Below the pieces are notes generated by a model. The model did not search any database. It was not told where the DNA came from and saw nothing but the letters and a program-made list of their open reading frames with translations. The position numbers and the translations under genes are program-made. From DASRAP01 sp964503275 (lineage in GTDB: Bacteria; Gemmatimonadota; Gemmatimonadetes; Gemmatimonadales; Gemmatimonadaceae): a stretch of DNA of 38,176 nucleotides. The stretch spans positions 1 through 38,176 of the forward strand of contig CAZCZO010000025.1 of assembly GCA_964503275.1 (NCBI GenBank). Direction: 5' to 3'. Shown piece after piece: positions 28,305 through 37,788 of the stretch; within the stretch, counting starts at the first letter, position 1, and every line of letters starts with the position of its first letter.

Positions 28305-29623
28305 GGCGTGCGCTGGTCGCGGCGTGGCTCGCGTTGTCCTGCGCATCACCGGTGTCGCCGCTCGGCGGCCCGGAGGATGAGCTGGCCCCCGAGATCGTCT
28401 CGATCTATCCCGACTCCGGTGCCACGAAGGTGCGGCCCAAGGAGATCGTGATCCGGTTCAATGAGGTGATCAGTGAGACGCCCAACGGCGGCCGCTCGCT
28501 GAGCGAACGGGTCCTGCTCTCCCCCAACGACGGCAGCGTGCAGGTCAAATGGGGCCGCGACCGGATCACGATCCGCCCCCGCCGCGGATTCCTCGACAAC
28601 ACGACCTACGTCGTGACCCTGTTGCCGGGCATCGTCGACCTGTCGTCGAACGCCCGGGAGGACGCGGTGACCGTCGTGTTCTCCACGGGCGAGACGATCC
28701 CGAACACGTCGCTCAAGGGGGTGACTTTCGATTGGCTGTCGGCGAAGGTCGCACCCAAGGTCGCGATCGAGGCGCGTCCACTGGTCGACACGACCGTGGT
28801 GTACCGCGCCGAGGGCGACTCGCTCGGGCGCTATGCACTGCCCTTCCTGGCCTCGGGACAGTACCGCGTCCGCGCGCTGCTCGACGACAACACCAACGGC
28901 CGGATCGACCCCCGCGAATCCTGGGACACGGTCACCGTGGACCTCAAGGAGAACGTCACGCACGATTTCTATATGTTCCCGCGCGACACGTTCCCGCCCG
29001 CGATCGTGACCGTGATCGCGCCGGACTCGCTGACCTTGGTCGCGCGCTTCGACCGCCCGGTGGCGCCCGGCTTCGATTTCTCGGGCGCCCTGCGCCTGTT
29101 CGGGGCCGATTCGGCCGAGATCCCGATCGCGTCGGCGCTGGTCGAGTCGGCCGCGAAGGAGGCCGCGATCGCCCGGAACAAGTTCGTGCTGGACTCGCTC
29201 GAGCAGTGGCGTCTCGCTCAGATGCAGGCCGATACGACGGCCGCAGGCCGCGCCCGGCGCCAGGCCTACGCCGACAGCGCGCCGATCCGCGACTCCCTCG
29301 CACGTGCGGCGCAGCGTGACTCGCTCACGCGCGACTCGGTGGCCCGCGATTCTGCCGCCCGCGACACCACGCCGCGCATCCTCGCTGCCGTGTCGGCCCG
29401 CCCGCCGCTCGAGACCGATGTGGTGATCAAGCTCCGCGGGCCGTTGCCGCCCCAGAGCCGCTTCGAGCTGCGAGCGGCCGTTGTCGGCGCGAACGGGGTG
29501 CGTGGCGAGTCGGTGCGCGCCTACAGCACGCCGCGCGCGGCCGCGCCGCCGGCTCGGCGTGACACGACGCCACCCGTCCGGCGCGACAGCACGCCCGCGC
29601 CACCCGCCGTGCGGCCCCGATGA
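28301..29623 (+). CDS. Ig-like (SbsA type) lipoprotein
   Basis: A 440-residue exported protein. The N-terminus MRRALVAAWLALSCASP has a lipoprotein-type cleavage site with Cys14, and the following SPLGGPEDELAPEIVSIYP is typical of the SbsA Ig-like lipoproteins of Bacteroidetes-type bacteria. The Ig-like domain spans about 27-130. A beta-sandwich part (about 140-260) contains the DDNTNGRIDP loop. A charged tract (about 325-358) carries RDS or RDT units at residues 330, 339, 344, 349 and 354, and the C-terminus is Pro/Arg-rich. Its ATG overlaps the valS stop (ATGA at 28301-28304). The role at the cell surface is unknown. Confidence 0.8.
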
Positions 29624-30219
29624 CGGCGGCGCGCCAGAGCGGGTTCGTGCGGCGCGGTGGCGTCTTCTTCGACCGCGACGGCACGGTCATCGAGGACCGC
29701 CATTACCTGCGCGTGGCGGACGAGGTGCGGCTGGTCGAGAATGCCGCCAACGCGATCCGGCACGTGAACCACCATCATCTGCCCGTGGTCGTGATCACGA
29801 ATCAGTCCGGGATCGCCCGCGGACTGCTCACCGAGGCGGAGTATGAACTGGTGCGCGCGCGCCTCGACGACCTGCTCAGCGAACGCGGGGCGTTCATCGA
29901 CGCGACCTACCACTGCCCACATCACCCGGACTTCACCGGGCCCTGCACCTGCCGCAAACCGGACGTCGGGCTGTACCAGTTGGCGATGCAGGAGCTGAAT
30001 CTCGATGCCAGCGCGTCGACGTACATCGGCGACCGCTGGCGGGACATCGCGGTCGCGCAGGTGCTGGGCGGCCGTGGCATCTTGGTGCCCTCGCCCGAGA
30101 CCCCGGCGGACGAGATCGCGCGGGCCCACGCTGAGGCCGAGGTCGCGGCAACGCTGACCGAGGCGGTGCAGCGGACGTTGGGCACCGAGAGCCTGGGATC
30201 CGAGGAGCACTCGCAATGA
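29620..30219 (+). CDS. gmhB: D-glycero-alpha-D-manno-heptose-1,7-bisphosphate 7-phosphatase (HAD family)
   Basis: A 199-residue HAD phosphatase. The nucleophile motif is FFDRDGTVIED (Asp18 and Asp20), followed by VVITNQSGIARG, the zinc-binding loop CPHHPDFTGPCTCRKP and GDRWRDIAVA. This is the GmhB/HisB-N pattern. GmhB removes the 7-phosphate in heptose synthesis for lipopolysaccharide or S-layer glycans; a histidinol-phosphatase role is less likely because no other histidine gene is near. Its ATG overlaps the preceding stop (29620-29623) and its stop overlaps purN (30216-30219). Confidence 0.85.
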   Translation: MTAARQSGFVRRGGVFFDRDGTVIEDRHYLRVADEVRLVENAANAIRHVNHHHLPVVVITNQSGIARGLLTEAEYELVRARLDDLLSERGAFIDATYHCPHHPDFTGPCTCRKPDVGLYQLAMQELNLDASASTYIGDRWRDIAVAQVLGGRGILVPSPETPADEIARAHAEAEVAATLTEAVQRTLGTESLGSEEHSQ

Positions 30220-30866
30220 GCGCTCGCATCGCGGTCCTCGCCTCGGGCGGCGGGAGCAACCTGCAGGCGCTCGCCGAGCATTTGCGGAGTCTGGGCGCGG
30301 ACGCCCCCGGCGTGATCGCACTGGTGATCAGTGATCGGCGCGGGGCGGGTGCCCTCGACCGTGCGCGGGCCGAGTTCATCCCCGACCTGCACCTCGGCAA
30401 GGACGCCGCGCCTGGGGCGCTGCTCGAGGTCCTCACGGCCCATCGCATCGACCTCGTGGTGCTCGCGGGCTATCTGCGTTTGGTCCCCGCCGAGGTGACC
30501 CGCGCCTTCCGCGGACGCATCGTGAACATCCATCCCGCGTTGCTGCCCGCGTTCGGGGGGCCCGGGATGTACGGGGCGCACGTGCATCGTGCGGTCCTCG
30601 CGCACGGCTGCACCGTGTCGGGGCCCACGGTGCACTTCGTCGACGAGGTGTACGACCGCGGCGCGATCATCGCCCAGCAGCCCGTCCCGGTGCGGCGTGA
30701 CGATACGCCCGAGACCTTGGCGGCGCGGGTGCTGCGCGCCGAACATCGATTGTATCCTGCCGTCATCGAGGCCCTCTGCACCGGGGCGGTGACGCTCGGC
30801 GCCGACGGCCGCGCCCACGGTTGGCCCGACCCCTCGCCGTCGGCGAGCTACTCCCTGCACTCCTGA
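30216..30866 (+). CDS. purN: phosphoribosylglycinamide formyltransferase
   Basis: A 216-residue enzyme of purine synthesis that transfers formyl from 10-formyl-tetrahydrofolate to GAR. Motifs: ASGGGSNLQAL (9-19), VISDRRGAGAL, LAGYLRLVP, the catalytic pair Asn104 and His106 in RIVNIHPALLPAF, and the GPTVHFVDEVYDRGAII block with the catalytic Asp. The C-terminal tail after about residue 195 is Pro/Ser-rich and poorly conserved. purH follows after 17 nt. Confidence 0.95.
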   Translation: MSARIAVLASGGGSNLQALAEHLRSLGADAPGVIALVISDRRGAGALDRARAEFIPDLHLGKDAAPGALLEVLTAHRIDLVVLAGYLRLVPAEVTRAFRGRIVNIHPALLPAFGGPGMYGAHVHRAVLAHGCTVSGPTVHFVDEVYDRGAIIAQQPVPVRRDDTPETLAARVLRAEHRLYPAVIEALCTGAVTLGADGRAHGWPDPSPSASYSLHS

Positions 30867-30883
30867 CCTTTTCGCACGCCCCG

Positions 30884-32416
30884 ATGCCTCGCGCCCTGCT
30901 CTCTGTTTCGGACAAGACCGGCCTCATCGACTTCGCTCGTCCCCTGCACCACGCGGGCTGGGAGCTGGTCTCCACCGGCGGCACCGCCCGCGCGTTGCGG
31001 GACGCGGGGCTCGCGGTGCGCGACATCAGCGAGATCACCGCCTTCCCCGAGATGCTCGACGGGCGCGTGAAGACGCTGCATCCCATGGTGCACGGTGGGT
31101 TGTTGGCCCGCCGCGACCTGCCCGAGCACATGGAGGCGATCGCGGCGCATGGGATCGGGCCCATCGATCTCGTGGTGGTGAACCTGTATCCGTTCCGCGA
31201 GACAGCGGCCAAGGCCGGCGTGCGGCCCGATGATGTGATCGAGCAGATCGATATCGGCGGCCCGTCGATGCTCCGCTCCGCGGCCAAGAACTTCGCGGCG
31301 GTCACGGTGGTCGTGGACCCGCAGGACTACGCGCGGGTGCTCGAGGCCCTGACCGGCGCAGGCGATCTGCCAGCGCTGCGCCGCATGCTCGCCCGCAAGG
31401 TGTATGAGCACACCGCCGCGTACGATGCGGCGATCGCGGCGTGGTTCGCGGCGCAGGATGGCGACACGTTCCCCGCACGCATCACGGTGTCGCTGGAGCG
31501 CGCGCAGGGCCTGCGCTACGGCGAGAACCCCGGGCAGGGGGCGGCCTTCTACACCGAGGCCCCGGGTGCCGGGCTCGCCGGGCTGCAGCAGCTCGGCGGC
31601 AAGGAATTGTCATTCAACAACCTGTTGGATCTCGAGGGCGCGCTGCTGGCCGCCGATGTGTTCGGCGACGAACCGGCCTGCGCGATCATCAAGCACACGA
31701 CGCCCTGCGGCCTGGCGACCGGGGCGACACCGCTCGAGGCCTACAAGAAGGCGTTGGCCTGTGACCCGGTCTCGGCCTTCGGTTCGGCGATCGCCTTCTC
31801 GGTCCCGGTGGATGCGGCGGCCGCGGAAGCGGTGGCGTCGTTGTTCGTGGAGTGTGTCGTCGCACCGGAGTTCTCACCCGAGGCGCTCGCGGCCCTGGGG
31901 GCGAAGAAGAATCTCCGCGTGCTCCGCGGCCGTGCGGCGTGGGCGCCCGGAGCGCTGGACTTCAAGCGGGTGCGCGGCGGGATGCTCGTCCAGCAGCGCC
32001 CGCCGGCGGTGCTCGACGACAGCGCCTGGACCGTGGTGACCGCGCGCGCACCGACGGCCGCCGAGCATCGGGACCTGCTGTTCGCGTGGCGCGCGGTGTC
32101 GAGCGTGAAGTCGAACGCGATCGTGCTGGCGCGCGACGGGGCGACCATCGGCATCGGGGCGGGCCAGATGTCGCGCGTGGACGCGGCCTTCCTCGCCGGA
32201 CACAAGGCGCAGGGGGCGGGCCATGTCACGGCGGGCGCGGCGCTGGGGTCCGACGCGTTCTTCCCCTTCCGCGATGGCGTGGATCAGGCCGCCGCCGCGG
32301 GCGTGACGGCGATCGTGCAGCCCGGTGGGTCGGTGCGCGACGACGAGGTCATCGCGGCCGCGAACGCGCACGGGATCGCCATGGTCTTCACCGGACAGCG
32401 GCTGTTCCGGCACTAG
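30884..32416 (+). CDS. purH: bifunctional AICAR transformylase / IMP cyclohydrolase
   Basis: A 510-residue enzyme catalysing the last two steps to IMP. The N-terminal IMP cyclohydrolase (MGS-like) domain has LLSVSDKTGLIDFA, LVSTGGTARAL, DGRVKTLHPMVHGGLLARR and QIDIGGPSMLRSAAKN. The C-terminal transformylase domain has LRYGENPGQGAAFY, KHTTPCGLATG with Lys270 and His271 (the family usually reads KHTNPCG), SSVKSNAIVLA and GQMSRVDA. The ATG at 30884 gives the family's normal start; the 21-residue extension upstream is not conserved. Confidence 0.97.
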   Translation: MPRALLSVSDKTGLIDFARPLHHAGWELVSTGGTARALRDAGLAVRDISEITAFPEMLDGRVKTLHPMVHGGLLARRDLPEHMEAIAAHGIGPIDLVVVNLYPFRETAAKAGVRPDDVIEQIDIGGPSMLRSAAKNFAAVTVVVDPQDYARVLEALTGAGDLPALRRMLARKVYEHTAAYDAAIAAWFAAQDGDTFPARITVSLERAQGLRYGENPGQGAAFYTEAPGAGLAGLQQLGGKELSFNNLLDLEGALLAADVFGDEPACAIIKHTTPCGLATGATPLEAYKKALACDPVSAFGSAIAFSVPVDAAAAEAVASLFVECVVAPEFSPEALAALGAKKNLRVLRGRAAWAPGALDFKRVRGGMLVQQRPPAVLDDSAWTVVTARAPTAAEHRDLLFAWRAVSSVKSNAIVLARDGATIGIGAGQMSRVDAAFLAGHKAQGAGHVTAGAALGSDAFFPFRDGVDQAAAAGVTAIVQPGGSVRDDEVIAAANAHGIAMVFTGQRLFRH

Positions 32417-32448
32417 GCCGACCGGGAAAATCTTGTTGCGGCGTGGGC

Positions 32449-32476
32449 AGGGGGCGATCTTACGAGGTTGCCCCCT
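32449..32476 (+). repeat. GC-rich hairpin in the purH/DUF2723 gap
   Basis: AGGGGGC pairs with GCCCCCT across 14 nt in the 77-bp gap 32417-32493. No T-tract follows. TTGTTG at 32433-32438 lies 17 nt before a weak GATCTT, a possible promoter for the next gene, but the match is poor. Confidence 0.3.
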
Positions 32477-32493
32477 CCTGACACTCCTGGACC

Positions 32494-34764
32494 ATGGCCG
32501 CTCACGCCCCCACGCTCGACTATCGCCCGTCCTACCTCGCGGCGGCCCTCGCCGCCCTCGGGGTATTCGGGCTGTACCTGCTGACCCTCGCCCCCTCCAC
32601 GGCGATGTGGGACACGTCAGAGTACATCGCCGCGGCCTACACGCTCGGGCTCCCGCACCCGCCGGGGAACCCGTTCTTCGTGCTGCTGGGTCGCGTCTTC
32701 ACGATCCTGCCGATCGCGCCGAACATCGCGATGCGGGTGAACCTGCTGGCGGCCCTCTCGAGTGCGGTGACGGCCGGGCTGTGGTTCCTGATCGCCGAGC
32801 GCGTGCTCGTGGGCTGGCTGGCCCAGCGCTGGCAGCGCGTCGTGGGCGGTGCGCTCGCCGCAGTGATCGGCGCGACGGCCTTCACGGTGTGGAGCCAGTC
32901 GGTCGTCAACGAGAAGGTCTACACGGTGTCGCTGGTCGGTCTTGCGTTGGTGGCCTGGTTGGTCGTGCGCTGGTGCGACGAACCCGACGCGCCGGGCGCC
33001 GACAAGTTGCTCATCCTGGCCTGTTACCTGATGGGGCTCGGCTACGCCAACCACATGGCGGGGCTGCTGACCCTCCCGGCCATGGGCGTCGCCGTGATGA
33101 TCCGCCGGCCGGCGACGCTGCTGCGGTGGAAGCTGATCCTCGCCTGCGTCGGCGCGATGGCCCTCGGCGCCACGCCCTTCGCGACCCAGCCGATCCGCGC
33201 GGCCCACTTCCCGGCCATCAATGAGGGCGAGCCCACGGGCTGCCGCGACGCGATCTCGGTGAGCTGCACCTTCAGCGCGAAGACCTACGAGTCGTTCATG
33301 TACAACTTCAACCGCGGGCAGTACGCCAAGCCCTCGGTGACCGAGCGTCAGGCGCCGATCCTGGCGCAGCTCGATATGTGGTGGCTGTACTTCAAGTGGC
33401 AGTGGCACCGTGACCCCTACGAGCAGTCCCGTGGTGCGCAGGGCGCGCTGGCGATGCTGTTCTTCGTCCTCGGGATCCTTGGCGCGTGGGTGCACGCCAA
33501 GCGGGACCGCTTGTCGTTCGCGTTCTTCGGTCCGCTGATGGCGACGCTGACGCTGGTGCTGATCTACTACCTGAACTTCAAGTACGGGGCGTCGCAGGCC
33601 CCTGAGCTCGGGGGCTCCGTGGACCGCGAGGTCCGCGACCGCGACTACTTCTACCTCTGGAGTTTCTCGGCGTGGTCCGTGTGGGCCGCGCTCGGGCTGG
33701 TATACCTGTGGGAGTCGCTGGCCTCGTTGCTCGGGACGGAGGGCTCGGCCAAGGACGCGGTGCCGCGCCGGACCAGCTGGCTGGTCGCCTCGCCGGTGCT
33801 GCTGCTGGCGTGCATCCCGCTGTTCACCAACTGGGATGCGGCCTCGAAGCGTGGCGAGACCGACACGGTCGATTTCGCCCGCGACCTGCTCAACTCGGTG
33901 GAGCCGTACGGCATCCTGGTGACGGTCGGCGACAACGACACGTTCCCGCTGTGGTATGCGCAGGAGGTCGAGGGCATCCGGCGTGACGTGATGATCGCCA
34001 ACACCTCGCTGATGAACACCGACTGGTACGTGCGCCAGATGCTGCGTCGTGAGGTGGTGCCCTACGATGAGGCCAACGGGCCGGCGGCGTACCGGGGGAA
34101 GACGTGGACCAAGCCCGAAGGCAAGCTGCTGAACCTCACCTACGATGAAGCCGACGCGATCCCCCTGTACGAGGAACTGCGGCAGGACCGCGTGTTCGTC
34201 GATGGGCATATCCGCGCCCGGATCACGGCACCGCGCTACCTGCAGCGCGCCGACATGCTCGTGTATCGCCTGCTGCTGGACAATCCCGACCGCAACCTGT
34301 TCTTCTCGCAGTCGGCGGGCGGGTATCCGGCGGAGCTCGGCTTCGCCGACCGGATGGTGATGCACGGACTCACGCGCAAGTTGTCGCGCGACTCCATCGT
34401 GATGCGGGAGGGGATCGTCCCGTCGATGGATCGCTTCGGGTTCGTGGACGTCGAGGCGAGCCGCTCGCTCTGGGAGGAATTCAAGGGCCCCGCGTCGATG
34501 ATCGCCAAGGACAAGTGGGTGGATCGTCCGTCGGTGGGCATTCCCTATCTCTACATCGCGCTCGGACTCAATCTGAGTTCGGCGCTGGAGACGATCGACC
34601 GCTCGACGGAGGCCATGCAGGTCTTCGAGCGGGCGCGGGGGGTGGCGAAGGCCACGCGACTCGACGAGATCTTTGAGCCGCGCGATCCGTCACCGCCCAC
34701 CACTCGCCCCGGTGGCGATACGGCCCTCGGTCGATCGCTGCCGCTGCGGCCGCAAGGCCAGTAG
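32494..34764 (+). CDS. DUF2723 integral membrane protein (protein O-mannosyltransferase-like)
   Basis: A 756-residue multispan inner-membrane protein with hydrophobic segments from about residue 15 to 435. The first periplasmic loop has Asp40 and Glu43 in MWDTSEYIAAAY, the acidic pair typical of PMT-like GT-C glycosyltransferases, followed by LPHPPGNPFFVLLGR. The C-terminal soluble region begins near residue 465 with VTVGDNDTFPLWYAQEVEG and continues with NTDWYVRQM. These are family features of DUF2723. Lipid-linked sugar transfer to a protein or lipid outside the cell is the likely role, by fold only. It ends before the bidirectional terminator at 34791-34830. Confidence 0.88.
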   Translation: MAAHAPTLDYRPSYLAAALAALGVFGLYLLTLAPSTAMWDTSEYIAAAYTLGLPHPPGNPFFVLLGRVFTILPIAPNIAMRVNLLAALSSAVTAGLWFLIAERVLVGWLAQRWQRVVGGALAAVIGATAFTVWSQSVVNEKVYTVSLVGLALVAWLVVRWCDEPDAPGADKLLILACYLMGLGYANHMAGLLTLPAMGVAVMIRRPATLLRWKLILACVGAMALGATPFATQPIRAAHFPAINEGEPTGCRDAISVSCTFSAKTYESFMYNFNRGQYAKPSVTERQAPILAQLDMWWLYFKWQWHRDPYEQSRGAQGALAMLFFVLGILGAWVHAKRDRLSFAFFGPLMATLTLVLIYYLNFKYGASQAPELGGSVDREVRDRDYFYLWSFSAWSVWAALGLVYLWESLASLLGTEGSAKDAVPRRTSWLVASPVLLLACIPLFTNWDAASKRGETDTVDFARDLLNSVEPYGILVTVGDNDTFPLWYAQEVEGIRRDVMIANTSLMNTDWYVRQMLRREVVPYDEANGPAAYRGKTWTKPEGKLLNLTYDEADAIPLYEELRQDRVFVDGHIRARITAPRYLQRADMLVYRLLLDNPDRNLFFSQSAGGYPAELGFADRMVMHGLTRKLSRDSIVMREGIVPSMDRFGFVDVEASRSLWEEFKGPASMIAKDKWVDRPSVGIPYLYIALGLNLSSALETIDRSTEAMQVFERARGVAKATRLDEIFEPRDPSPPTTRPGGDTALGRSLPLRPQGQ

Positions 34765-34790
34765 CCGCAGCGGTCCGCGCCTCGCCACGA

Positions 34791-34830
34791 ACGAAGGCCC
34801 CCCAGCGCACCGGCGCTGGGGGGCCTTCGT
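34791..34830. terminator. bidirectional terminator hairpin between convergent genes
   Basis: A perfect 18-bp inverted repeat (ACGAAGGCCCCCCAGCGC and its complement) encloses a 4-nt ACCG loop. It lies in the 89-bp gap between the DUF2723 stop at 34764 and the S9 peptidase stop at 34854, which face each other. Each strand ends in CCTTCGT rather than a run of T, so it would rely on stem strength. Confidence 0.8.
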
Positions 34831-34853
34831 CCGACTGCGATCGGTCGTGCCGG

Positions 34854-37532
34854 TCAGCGCTTCTCGGTCATCTGCGCGCTGGCCCGGTAGTAATCGCCCA
34901 GCAGGTGCTCAGCGAAGTACTCCATGGTCATCTGATTGAAGTAGGGCTGGTACTCCGCGAACCCGTGTGCGCGGCCCGGCAGGATCATCATGTCGAAGCG
35001 CTTGTTCTGCTGGATGAGCGCATTGACCAGCCGGATCGTGCCGCCCGGATGCACGTTGTTGTCCATGTCGCCGTGCACGAGGAGCAGCTTGCCCTTGAGG
35101 TTGGCGGCCAGCTCGTGATTGGTGGGCACGCGGATCTGGAACTCCTGCGAGCGCCCCTGCAGCACCTGCGACTGGCCACCGCGGCCCTGCTGCTGTTGCT
35201 GCTGCTGCGCTCCGCCGGCACCGCCGCGCCCGCCACCGCCGACGTTCCCGCGACCACCCTGACCGGCCGCGGCGCCACCGCGGGCGCCCGCACCCTGCGT
35301 CTGGGCCGCCGAGTCCTGCGCGACGTAGCGCAGACCGTGATGCTGCTCGGACCAGTTCTGGTTGTAGATGTTGTTGTCGTGGTTGCCCGCCGACGACACC
35401 CCGACCTTGAAGAACTCGTTGTACGGCGGGAGCAGGAGGGCCGCGCCCGTGAGGAAGCCGCCGCCCGAGTGGCCATAGATGCCCACGCGATCGAGGTCGA
35501 TGAAGCGATGCCGCGCGGCCAGCTGCTCGATGCCCGCCTTCTTGTCGGCCAAGGCGTAGTCGCGCAGGTTGAAGTAGCCGTAGCTATGGTAGGCGTTGGA
35601 GCGGGCCGGGTTGCCGCCGCGATTGCCGATCTGGATCACGACGAAGCCCAGCTGCGCGAGCTGCTGCGGAACGCCGCCGCTCGTGAAGCCGCCAGTGACC
35701 GACTCGGTCTGCGGCCCCGGATAGACGTTCGCGATGATCGGATACTTCTTGGTCGAGTCGAAGTCGAACGGCAGCCACATGTTGCCGTAGATGTCCGTGA
35801 CGCCGTCCGCGGCCTTGGTGGTGAACGCTGTCGGCATCTTCCAGCCCATCTCGTACATCCGCGAGAGGTCGGCCGACTCGAGCGTGTGCAACACGCGCCC
35901 GGTGGTCGCGTCGCGCATCACCACCTGCGGGACGGTGTCGATCCGCGAGTAGTTGTCGATCAGCACCCGCTTGTTGGGCGACAGGGTCGCCGCATGGTTG
36001 TACGGTCCCGGCGTCAGCTCGGCGAAGCCCGTCCCGTCGAGGTTGATCTTGTACAGATGGTTGTTGTACGGGTTCTCGTCGGCGTGGCGCCCGACGCCGT
36101 TGAAGTACACGACGCGCTTCACGGAATCGACGTCGGTCATGCCCATCACGCGCCAGGCCCCGGAGGTCAGCGGACGCTTGAGGATACCGTCGTGCCCGTA
36201 GAGGTACAGGTGCTGCCAGCCGCTGCGCTCGGACATCCAGATGAAGTCGCCGCCGGTGGTCACGTACCGCGCGGAGGATGATTCGAGGAACGCGGCCTCC
36301 ACCGACTCGGTCAACAGGACCTTGATCTCACGGGTGGCGACGTTGTACTCGATGAACTCCAGGTTGCGCTGGAGCCGGTCGCGACGGGTCACCCGCATGC
36401 GCTCGTGGGTGTCCACCGGCCAGTGCGGCGAGAAGAGCCGCTGATCCTTCCACTTGTCGAAGGGCAACTTGCGCGCGGCGGTCTCCCCGCGCACGTACAT
36501 CCACATCTCCTGCTGGTTCACGTCCACCTCGCCGGGCATGGCGTAGCGGTACGAGACCAGCGTGGGGCGCGGCTCGGCCAGCACGTTGACGAGGTACAGC
36601 TCCTTGACCTTGCGGCTGTCGGAGCGCTGCACGAAGAACGCCTTGGAGTCCTTGGACCAGGTCACATTCGCGCGGACGCGGGGATCGCGGGCGTTCCCGC
36701 CCTGCTGTCCACCCTGCTGCTGCTGCTCGTCCTGTTGGTCGTCCTGCTGCTGCTGCTGCTGCGTGGTCGCCGTGTCGCGGAACCCGAAGCTGTAGTTGCG
36801 CTCGCCGTCGTTGGTGATCTGGACGGTATCGCCCTTCGCGACCTCGACGAAGTACAGGTTGTGCTCGCGGGCGAACACGAAGGCCGTGCTGTCGGGCGAG
36901 AAGTTGCGGAAGTCCTGCTGCGCGCCGCCGAGCCCGGCGAACGCGCCGCCACCGCCGCCGCCGCCCCCGCGACCACCACCACCGCCCGCCTGACGCTCTT
37001 CGTCGGCCGGGATCGAATCCCGACCGGCGCGCCAGGCGCCCCACAGCGTCAACTTCTCCGTGGGCAGGTTGTAGTTGTACCGCAGCGTGTCCAACGCGAA
37101 GCGGATGTTCTTGTGATCCTTGGTGAAGTTCAGCGTGGTGATCGGCAGCTGCTGCGCCTCGTACGCGCGCCGATGCAGCTCGGACAGCTGCGCCGCCATC
37201 TTCACGTGGTCGAACAGCGGTTGCTTCCCACGCGGGCCGGGGCCGACGAGGTACCACGCGCTGCCGTTCTTGTCGGTCCACCGGTAGAAGGCCGTGTCGG
37301 TCTGCTCGAGGAACCGCGGCTGCGCCGACGTGCTGTAGGTGAACTGGCCCATCGCCTGCGTGCTCCACTTGTTGGCGAGCGCCCAGTTCGCGCGATTCTT
37401 CGCCGGGTCCACGGCCGCCTGTGTCGGGTGCGGGACCAGCTGCGCACTCGCGGTGGCCGCGCAGACGCCAGTCAGCAGGAGCGCGTGGTGAAGGACTCGC
37501 GCCACAGGCGCACGGGACTCCCGTTTGGACAT
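34854..37532 (-). CDS. secreted S9 (dipeptidyl-peptidase IV-like) serine peptidase
   Basis: The 892-residue enzyme has a signal peptide (hydrophobic residues near 12-27, ending ASAQ), an N-terminal beta-propeller (about 70-600) and a C-terminal alpha/beta-hydrolase domain. The catalytic triad can be placed: Ser689 in GIYGHSGGGFL, Asp824 in HGDMDNNVHP and His856 in GRAHGFAEY. VYPGPQTESV and YHSYGYFNLRDYALADK also match the S9B/S9C pattern. Three low-complexity insertions stand out: Gly/Arg at about 181-195, Gln/Asp/Glu at about 256-280, and Gly/Ala/Gln at about 741-791, between the Ser and Asp of the triad. ATG at 37532 has GGAG about 10 nt upstream. It probably releases dipeptides from the N-terminus of Pro-containing peptides. 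Confidence 0.92.
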   Translation of the reverse strand: MSKRESRAPVARVLHHALLLTGVCAATASAQLVPHPTQAAVDPAKNRANWALANKWSTQAMGQFTYSTSAQPRFLEQTDTAFYRWTDKNGSAWYLVGPGPRGKQPLFDHVKMAAQLSELHRRAYEAQQLPITTLNFTKDHKNIRFALDTLRYNYNLPTEKLTLWGAWRAGRDSIPADEERQAGGGGGRGGGGGGGGAFAGLGGAQQDFRNFSPDSTAFVFAREHNLYFVEVAKGDTVQITNDGERNYSFGFRDTATTQQQQQQDDQQDEQQQQGGQQGGNARDPRVRANVTWSKDSKAFFVQRSDSRKVKELYLVNVLAEPRPTLVSYRYAMPGEVDVNQQEMWMYVRGETAARKLPFDKWKDQRLFSPHWPVDTHERMRVTRRDRLQRNLEFIEYNVATREIKVLLTESVEAAFLESSSARYVTTGGDFIWMSERSGWQHLYLYGHDGILKRPLTSGAWRVMGMTDVDSVKRVVYFNGVGRHADENPYNNHLYKINLDGTGFAELTPGPYNHAATLSPNKRVLIDNYSRIDTVPQVVMRDATTGRVLHTLESADLSRMYEMGWKMPTAFTTKAADGVTDIYGNMWLPFDFDSTKKYPIIANVYPGPQTESVTGGFTSGGVPQQLAQLGFVVIQIGNRGGNPARSNAYHSYGYFNLRDYALADKKAGIEQLAARHRFIDLDRVGIYGHSGGGFLTGAALLLPPYNEFFKVGVSSAGNHDNNIYNQNWSEQHHGLRYVAQDSAAQTQGAGARGGAAAGQGGRGNVGGGGRGGAGGAQQQQQQQGRGGQSQVLQGRSQEFQIRVPTNHELAANLKGKLLLVHGDMDNNVHPGGTIRLVNALIQQNKRFDMMILPGRAHGFAEYQPYFNQMTMEYFAEHLLGDYYRASAQMTEKR

Positions 37533-37788
37533 GTCGAGGGGTCTCCAACAAAGGGGGATCGCCGGCCCGCGACCGGGACCGGAGGGGACCACGTGGGCAA
37601 CGCGCACCACGGGGTCCTGCTGGCGTACGCAGGATCGCGCTGGGATGTTGGCACGGGACCTCGCCGCTGGCAAGCGACGCCGGCCCTGAACGTGCCACCG
37701 GGCCGTCCCGTAGTGAGGAGGCCCCCACCGAGGGCGGGCGCCGACCGCGCCGCCTTCCTCACTCGCCGTCGCTCGAGGATCCTGCCCG
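37533..37788. other. divergent intergenic region between two S9 peptidase genes
   Basis: This 256-bp region separates the start codons of two divergent S9-type genes and must hold both promoters. It is GC-rich throughout, and no convincing -35/-10 pair was found on either strand. TGGCACG and CGTGCCA (around 37646-37702) form a loose inverted repeat. GAGG at 37775-37778 is a ribosome site for the gene starting at 37789. Confidence 0.4.

Noticed and set aside
32617..34365. A 582-codon minus-strand frame opposite the DUF2723 gene
   Set aside because: Its His/Arg/Gln-rich composition mirrors the antisense of a membrane-protein gene.
36694..36998. CTG and CCG trinucleotide runs considered as a CRISPR-like or tandem repeat locus
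   Set aside because: They are in-frame codon runs for Gln and Gly inside the S9 peptidase; there are no spaced direct repeats.
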